A stretch of DNA of 64,000 nt, from the NCBI GenBank assembly GCA_027919835.1, contig JANVFP010000001.1, positions 558,001 to 622,000 on the forward strand, in the 5' to 3' direction. Source of the DNA: Lentinula raphanica. Lineage: Eukaryota > Basidiomycota > Agaricomycetes > Agaricales > Omphalotaceae. The translations under genes and the position numbers were made by a program. This document shows, in pieces, positions 57,505-64,000 of the stretch; position 1 is the first letter of the stretch; each line of letters opens with the position of its first letter. A model generated the notes under the pieces. The model made no database searches. It was not told the origin of the DNA and saw only the letters and a list, made by a program, of their open reading frames with translations.

Positions 57505-57957
57505 GGTGCCAAGCCATATGCTGATGCTCATCCGGAGATCGCTTCTGGAGTGAACACAAAAGGCGCTTCTGCATCTGCTGTTTCCCTGTCGTCATCAGCA
57601 TCATCTTCCTCCTCATACAACTCCTTATCTGCCTCGCCGACGTCTACTCCCGTGAAGAGTAAAACAACCAAAGCCGGATCCGGCGCGCTCGCTAAATCTC
57701 CACCCAAAAGCAAGAAAGACAGGTTCCTCGCGAATGGACTGGGAAACGGAGGTGGAGGTGCACCGTGCAAGGACTGTGGGCAGATTCATAAGGAGATATT
57801 TGAGTTTGCGAGAGTTCCAAAACGGGCCAAGGGACAGAAGGGGAAAAAGGTTGGTGCGAAGAAACGTGTGGATGTGGACTATTATGGAATGGAATGGGAA
57901 AGTATTGTGAAGAAGGTGATAGATGAATGGGGTACGTTCGTTGAGAATTATGTGTAA
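57505..57957 (+). CDS. Unknown Lys-rich protein ORF inside the TIR element
   Basis: The frame is open from 57505 to TAA at 57957 and has no in-frame ATG near its start, so an upstream exon or a lost start is likely. It begins Ser-rich (ASASAVSLSSSASSSSS), then has a CKDCGQIH pair of cysteines and a basic KRAKGQKGKKVGAKKR run, and ends with YYGMEWESIVKKVIDEWGTF. The last helix looks like genuine coding sequence. It is probably a host gene fragment picked up by the element. Confidence 0.4.
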   Translation, partial: GAKPYADAHPEIASGVNTKGASASAVSLSSSASSSSSYNSLSASPTSTPVKSKTTKAGSGALAKSPPKSKKDRFLANGLGNGGGGAPCKDCGQIHKEIFEFARVPKRAKGQKGKKVGAKKRVDVDYYGMEWESIVKKVIDEWGTFVENYV

Positions 57958-58416
57958 CTTGGAGGAGGATGAAGGATATAGGACATTCGAACTTACGCTG
58001 GACGTGCTACTCATCATATTTGGATCGCATAGGGACATTTTCGAAATCGCAAGCGCTCGCTGTCTGTACAATATCTAGAAGAAATGTACACAATGTTCCA
58101 TCACACCCAGCTCGTGTTCAGGATGCCAGGCAGAATCGCTGTAACTGAAGGCTAATTTCGACGCTGTCATATGGCAATCCTCGCTATTTCTCCGGGTCAA
58201 CATTCGCGGGATGTTGTCCTCTGTGCTAATCTTCTACCACAGGTTGTTCCTTGATGCATATGGAACAAGCAAGCTCACCTCATAATCCCATTAACCATAG
58301 AATATAGTATTAGCCAAGGGGGGGGGGGGGGGGGTGTTGGTAGTGATAGTTGTTATGAAGTTTCAGTAGCTCACGGTAGCGGAATATAAGCTGAATATTT
58401 TGTCAGGGACTTAGCA

Positions 58417-59571
58417 CATCAGCAAAAATGTTCTGTGCTCAGGGCTACCCAACATAGATCTCAAAGAATTCCAGGTTGCCTGGGGTCTCTAGAGTCTTCA
58501 GTGTCTTTGGTGTCTCCTGAGACACCCCCCAAAACCTAAAGCCTTCAGAGTTCCTTGAATGTCTTTCAAAATCTCTGAATTTCTTTGGATATCTTTGAAA
58601 ATCTTTGAATATCTTTAGAAACTCTGAGAGTCTTCCAGAGATATTTAGATATCTTTCAAAGATTTTCCAAAGCTCTTTAATGAGTTCAAATGATTCAAAA
58701 ACTTATTCAATCACTTTTACTTTATCATATCATACTCTATCTATTGTTCTTATATTGACTAAATCTACTAACACCCATATATTATGATATACTGTATTTG
58801 AACTTGATAACTATTAATTTCGGAACACATTCTGATTATATGTATCATAATACATTATTACAACTATTATATATGTGTAATGTTTACAAATATAAGAGAT
58901 AACAATGTATATAGTATATATTATTATAGCTATATTCAGATTTTGACCTGGTGAAGTTCCTTTTGATTGTACACAGTCCACGGTGGCAGGTCATGTGACC
59001 ACCTATATTATTGACAACTGTGAGTTGTAATATTTTAACTGATATTTAGACTGTATTACTACACTATACTATCTTCTAGATCTTAAGATGCAATAGTATC
59101 TTATTTCATATTCAATATCTCAAATTTTGAATTTTTACAAACACTCAAAGTCTTCAGAGATGCTCAAATATCTTTCAAAGATGCTCAAAGATATTCAAAG
59201 ATATTCAAAGATCTTTCAAAGATGCTCAAAGATATTCAAAGATCTTTCAAAGATATTCAAAGAACATGAAAAATCTCAAGAAATCTTCAGGATATTGGAA
59301 AAAACCTGGGCAGCTCAGAGTATCCAAGCTCTCTAGAGTATCTGAAGAGCTCAGGTTATTTCTAAAAACCTGGAGCATTTTGGGGATCTCTGAGTTACCT
59401 TTGAACTACTCAGCAACAATTCTAAAGAATTTCAAGGAAACCAGATTTTGAGCCCTTTTCCCAAAGAGTTCTGAGAGTCTAGATACTTTAAACTATTTAA
59501 AAGACTTTAGACTTTTGGGGGAATCTCTGGTGTCTTTGAAAGACCTCTGGTCAGGGGTATTTTTCCTGATG
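58417..59571. mobile_element. Family-C element, long copy, nested in the TIR element
   Basis: Ends CATCAGCAAAAATGTTCTG (58417) and TATTTTTCCTGATG (to 59571). Terminal blocks TGAGACACCCCCCAAAACCT and TTTGGGGGAATCTCTGGTGT match the short copies. The interior is AT-rich with repeated TTCAAAGAT/ATCTTTGAA words. It interrupts the right arm of the surrounding element right after CTTAGCA. Confidence 0.7.
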
Positions 59572-59780
59572 CACATAACACTGTCGGGTACAGCGGGCAA
59601 TACTTTCTGAGCGCTCAAGCGCTTATCACACCATCACGCGCCTCCGTAATGCGCCTCCCGTACTCATGCGCCTCCCGAACAATTCCCGCCATTCTCATGT
59701 AACATTAGAAGAGCAATATATTAGATAACAAGATTGACATATAGCAGATACTGAAGCTCTAAGGGTCCGTATCGATACAA

Positions 59781-61711
59781 TTAGTCACTGGACGTGCCAT
59801 CACTTTCGTCGTCATCACTGTTGATGAACTCCCGACTACGGGGAGGCAGCTGCTTCGAGATCCTGGATTTCTTTTGTCCCGCCTTTCCGTTAGCACCCGA
59901 CTTTTGAGAACGCTTTCGCGAATCGGCTTTGTTTTCGCTGTTGACTTTGTTGTTGTCATCGTTGTCGTTGTCATCGTCATCGTCGCGTTGTCGGCTACCG
60001 CGCTTTTTCCCCTTGTCACTCCGTACCGCTCGTTCCTTGACTTCCTGCGTTGCCAACCAGGCAGAATGTTCCTTGATCTCGTTTTCACTCATCCTAGACC
60101 AGCAACAGGTCCCTGTTTCGAGGACAGTGAAGAGGGCCTCGAGCGTTGCTTGGTCGTTGATGCTATGAGGCTTAACAGGTCCATTGGCCTCCTTGAAGAT
60201 GGTGCAGTCCGGAAGGCCGATGAGTCGAACGTGATACTTTGCAACTATGCCCGTGTGGTAGCTGGCATAGTTCATCTTAATGGTTTTGTCACTGAGAGCA
60301 TAACCTAGTAATGTATCAGCTTGCGAGCTTGTGTCGTTAAAAGGCAGACTTACGAAGACCTGCAGCAATAGCCGCAGCAGTGTCAGATTGTAGTTGTGCT
60401 ACCGTTTTTGGTTTCTCTATGGAATGCATCAGCGTCACACGTAGCGTTTGAGAATCACAACCTTACCTGACTTGTTCGTGTTTGCCCATAGCTCAAGGTT
60501 GCCCACAAGGTCCCACATTGTCGTATTCAAGTACTTCCGGACGAAGTCCGTACTCTTTGTTCCAGCAACGAACCAGATCGGTTGGCCTCTATCGTCTCTG
60601 GACGCTGGCGCGAGGACACCGAATCCTACCGCAGACGTTCGAAGGTTGAGATGATCGAACTGCATTACATACATCACATCAGAAAGCGAGAGTTAAAAAA
60701 CATGCGTACGACTTACCTCCTTCTTCAACCGCTCTGTAGTTGCGGTGAAATCCTTGCCAGTAGAGGCGATGCTGGGTCGTGCACCCTTCAATGACAACAG
60801 TCTTTTCTCCTCCACCTCTCGTCTTGCCTCTTCGAGCTTCTCGTCAGAGAGAGCAAGTAGCGCCAGATCTTTTTTCACTTCTTCTCTGATTTCTGGAGCC
60901 TTAAGTTTACTTCCTACAGGACGGTCTTGAACCGAGTCAGTGCGTGTTTCAAATGTGTCAATTTACACGTACTACTAGCATTGATTTCCTGAGCTTTAAT
61001 ATGTATCAACGTCTGCATTCTCCCCGCCGCCCTCTTGTGCTTGTAGTCAGAGGCCGTCGAATACATTCGTTTGATGAGGTCCACAGAAACGGAGTGTGTT
61101 TCTGCAAGAGAAGATATCTTCTCCTCATGTTCTTCGAGTAATTTCATGACTTCCACCTTGACCGTCTGCAAGAGTTGTCGTTTAGCTGCCTTAGCCTCGT
61201 TCATGGTATGAATCTGCGCAGCGTTAAGAGTACACTTAGGAGCACGTTGTCGAACCGCTTGAGTTGGAAGCAACGGGTTACGGTGAATCTGAGCAGTAGG
61301 CGCGAAGGAAAAGAAGCCATCGGAGAGGATGTCGTTAGGAGTGTCCGTGGAAAATCCATTTGCAGTTGTAGAAGCTGAAGATGGTTCAATGGACTCGGTG
61401 GACACCGAGTCATTGGTGGATGACTGGTCAAGATTCGGAGAAGAAGGGGAAGGAAGGAAAAGAGGAGGGTCATTGGGGTCAGCGAAAAGATTCGCTGGGT
61501 AATGGTCAGACAAGAGTTACATATGCAATGATGAGCTTTGCATACCAAAGGCATCATCTGTGTTAGAAGCAATGTTGTCCAAGTTGAAATCGTCGAAGTT
61601 AGTCATAGAGGTATAATCAAAGTTCATGGGGTCAAAGGGGTCGCCTGTGTTGCTTGGAATACTCCAAAGCATGTTTTGGACTTCACCCTCACCGAATTCA
61701 TTGAGATTCAT
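59781..61711 (-). CDS. Gene A: conserved Agaricomycete hypothetical protein, six exons
   Basis: Exons 61711-61546, 61494-60973, 60913-60717, 60659-60467, 60416-60354 and 60304-59781 join to 555 codons, a 554-residue protein. The ATG at 61711 (MNLNEFGEG) is conserved in the decayed copy at 46599. The N-terminus is acidic and Ser/Pro-rich (DPFDPMNFDY). A helical region follows (EKLEEARREVEEKRLL), then a folded block from residue 296 (FDHLNLRTSAVGFGVLAP) and, near 391, NYASYHTGIVAKYHVRLIGL with ALFTVLETGTCCW. The tail is basic then acidic with a likely nuclear signal (KKRGSRQR). I remember the NYxxY....IV.KY.V.L.GWP pattern as a multi-copy family in mushroom genomes of unknown function. It is divergent from gene B and shares its promoter region. 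Confidence 0.72.
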
Positions 61712-62062
61712 GACGAGAAGGCAAGGGGTGTCTGGCAAAGGAGTCGTTAGGTCAGATTGTTGACTCACCACGACTTACTGGCAATACAACGCGTACGCAG
61801 GCGCGCTCTTTGTTTATCATGTCCCCACCACCACACCGTGTCTGAATAGCGGTGCAGGGTGAACTGTGTTGTAGGTTGGCCATCCGTAGGGGACCGTCGG
61901 AGTCGACTGGTTGAAGACATGAAGTACAGGATTAAGATTAACCAATCGTGCGACATGCGGCCCGGGCTGATGTCTCTCGAAATGAAGTCCGACAAATCGA
62001 TTCTTTCTTCCCCCCCACTTTCTCACTCAGTTTTTTCTCTTGCCTGGCCCTCAACAACTACG
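61712..62062. promoter_or_regulatory. Bidirectional promoter region of genes A and B
   Basis: A 351-bp gap between divergent start codons. Conserved with 46600-46955, including AAGACATGAAGTACAGGA and the pyrimidine run TTTCTTCCCCCCCACTTTCT about 45 bases before the gene B start. No clear TATA box. Confidence 0.55.
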
Positions 62063-63189
62063 ATGACTGGTGACGCTCCTCATAATCGCTCCGAAATTTA
62101 CTGATAATTTCATTAGCCTTGAAAAAGTACCCAGAAAGAAGTCCTGTGACGGACACCACAAACTCGGAAGGTAAGTAGCTCTGCCTTTAACAATACCTCT
62201 ACTCTGATATCCTACTCTCGTGTTTCCAGATAAAGAACATATACCCCAGATCGACCGCAAGGAGTCTTCCCAAAAGGATGCAAAACTTCCAACCCTCGTT
62301 TGGATTTCAAGTGACGAAGAAGTCGAAGCAGGGGGCGTTGGCGAAGATGAGCCTTCTGATGATGGTAAGCTCAATAGACTGATGTACGAACATACTCATA
62401 TTATATCTCTCTAAGAATGGTTGAGTCAAAAACTTCAGGTTATGTCAGGTAGGTGCATTCTAACAATTTACACTGCCTGAATTCACCCCACCTATAGTTG
62501 TCAATGTCTCAGCAAAGGGTACACCTCCGGTGACTCCTACTCGACCCTCGGCTACCAAAGCATCGGTCCCCGCCTCACCTGCCGTGTCGACTGCTTCAAC
62601 CTCCACTCCGAAAGCTGGCCCCAAAAAATATAAGAGTGCTGGATCCTCTGTGCCCACTCCATCTCCGGCTCCAGCTACACCTGGTAGACAGGGGAAGTTC
62701 AATGCTTATGTAGTTTATTCTGGGTCGTTTCCATACTACTACGACCAGTGGTACGCCTTCTCTATAGATGCTTAATACTGACAGCTAATGATATAACAGG
62801 GCGCGAGTAAAAGGCCTCTTCGAATCAGACAAGAGTCTTGTGTTCAAGGGTTTTTTTACCCTTGAGCAAGCTAAACAGGCCTACTTCGCTGCGCACCACT
62901 CAGGTGTCATCAAAGCGATCCGCATTGGTGCTGGACGACCTATCTGGAGTGTTACAGAAGGTGTCAGGCCCGCAGTATATCACTCTCTGTAAGTAATTTC
63001 ATTTGCCTTTGTTTTTTCTGTTTGCTCAATAGAAGGATCAGGCATGATGCTCTTCGAGACGGGTTAGAATGGGGCGCTGGTCATCTGAAAGGATTTTCGA
63101 ATGAAGCCGATGCTGAAGAGGACTGGGAGGAGAAATCTAGTACTAACCCCCCTTGTATCATTGCGACTGCTAGTCCTGGTTTCTTTTAA
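62063..63189 (+). CDS. Gene B: protein with an RNase H1 N-terminal (viroplasmin-like) domain, six exons
   Basis: Exons 62063-62069, 62117-62170, 62230-62364, 62498-62750, 62800-62988 and 63033-63189 give 265 codons, a 264-residue protein. The first coding exon is only seven bases (ATG-ACT-G). The N-terminal half is disordered, with LVWISSDEEVE and a Thr/Pro/Ser-rich linker. Residues about 133-180 (FNAYVVYSG, YYYDQWARVKGLF, FKGFFTLEQAKQAY) fit the Cauli_VI/RNase H1 N-terminal fold, which binds RNA-DNA hybrids or double-stranded RNA. A second conserved block is IRIGAGRPIWSVTEGVRPA, and the end is WGAGHLKGFSNEADAEEDW. No RNase H catalytic domain follows, so a nuclease role is not supported. Intact, unlike the left copy. 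Confidence 0.82.
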
Positions 63190-64000
63190 ATAGTCAATGT
63201 TACTTTGGAGCACAGTAGATAAAGAATGCAGATGTTATTATGGCTTTACTACAGTATATGCTTGTAAGAGAAACTTTCGTTCATCATGCTGCTTGATCAC
63301 AGCGCACCCAATCATGGTGAAAATTGCCATTTTGAATCTTTAGGCGCTCAGGTCTTATCGATCAACATACGAGGTTGTCGTTACATCCTCTTCCAACCAT
63401 TGATGTTAGAAAGAAGGAGCATATCATACACGTCTACAGTAGTTGTATATATGAGCACATTGATATTAGCCACCAAAATTTATGTCTACATCATCCTGAT
63501 ATTGTCTTCATAAATGAACACGCAAAGAAGCCTGAAGCTGAAGCATCGAAGAATATTTGCGAAGACTGGCAGACATCTGTTGCCATGACTCAAGAGTGTA
63601 CTGATTCTTCGAGCGAAGTAAGTCTCAGTATGGGTGTATCAGTATTGGATGTGTGTCGATGAGGTTTGCTGCGTCGGTGGGTTGTAGTATATGAAGTATC
63701 CGACATGCAACTTCATCAGCACGGGGAGTAAGTATTTTGTTTGCACTGCGATGGGTGCCGAATTTAGGCTTGTCAGCGTTTTAGACTGTTTCGAGCTTAC
63801 CGAGTCTACTGCCATTATCTGCGATGTATGGATGAAGTATGGGTGCATCAGTGAGAAGCCGAGTGCAAGGGAAGTGAGCTTACAATCTGATTGGGATCTT
63901 CATTGTTCCGAACATGATTGAAGATGGTAGGTAGGAAGCCGGATGGCTGCTGCTCATCGCGTCTTCAGCTTAAGCCTCTTGGTCCGCACTACGATGTCAA
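63190..64000. other. 3' flank of gene B, part of the segmental duplication
   Basis: Shares patches with 53832-54914. Several short frames overlap and none is recognisable. The window ends here. Confidence 0.4.

Larger units (their letters stand above)
57157..59690. mobile_element. TIR element carrying a captured ORF (Pack-type)
   Basis: Outer ends GGCGGGAA (57157) and TTCCCGCC (to 59690). Left arm 57157-57508 pairs with 58268-58416 plus 59572-59690: TGATAAGCGCTTGAGCGCTC and its inverse near 59610, TGTGCTAAGTCCCTGACAAA and its inverse near 58400, and a C-run/G-run pair (57457 and 58318). The right arm is split by a family-C element. Between the arms lies a 135-codon ORF. No transposase and no clear target duplication. 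Confidence 0.72.

Noticed and set aside
1..64000. CRISPR array, rRNA genes, bacterial operon signals
   Set aside because: The tandem repeats have long units without unique spacers, no rRNA-like sequence is seen, and the introns show a eukaryotic genome.

Overview
The window looks like a transposon-dense, accessory stretch of an Agaricomycete (mushroom-forming basidiomycete) genome. The evidence is short GT-AG introns of about 50 bases in every readable gene, a basidiomycete-style sesquiterpene synthase, a duplicated gene with an RNase H1 N-terminal (viroplasmin-like) domain, and several families of Gypsy LTR, foldback, hAT-like and Helitron-like elements. Host genes are a minority, and most are broken by insertions. 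Gene models were built by reading splice sites and frames by eye; no search was run.

Layout. 1-5.8 kb: the end of an intron-rich coiled-coil gene, a 1.7-kb LTR, a 127-bp tandem repeat and a small gene split by a MITE. 6.2-11.4 kb: two AT-rich foldback elements (families Y and X in this annotation). 11.4-20.1 kb: MITEs, a tRNA-like sequence, an apparently intact sesquiterpene synthase (14143-15394, minus), a 1.4-kb palindrome and minisatellites. 20.1-25.3 kb: a decayed Gypsy fragment, a KDZ-transposase-like 3' gene remnant and LTR pieces. 25.3-40.6 kb: one large Gypsy element with gag, protease and RT-RNase H-integrase in three successive -1 frames. Between pol and the 3' LTR it carries two multi-exon genes on the opposite strand (34477-36463 and 37227-39972). 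40.6-46.4 kb: a nearly perfect 5.8-kb palindrome made of two X elements. 46.4-64 kb: two copies of a divergent gene pair. The left copy is destroyed, and its RNase H1-N gene is split by a 5.7-kb Y element that itself holds an hAT-like insertion and a Helitron. The right copy (59781-63189) reads as intact. Between them are a third Y element, a gene remnant and a TIR element carrying a captured ORF.

How it fits together. The Gypsy element appears to have been a carrier with an antisense cargo. Its LTR holds an X insertion at the same LTR position at both ends of the element, so X was probably in the LTR before or during its last copying. Its pol is now dead (two deletions in RT and a CGA-to-TGA stop), while the decayed fragment at 20-22 kb still holds the RT part that is missing. 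Foldback arms and duplicated genes provide empty sites inside the window, which fix the exact ends of the Helitron, the hAT-like element and a TA-flanked MITE.
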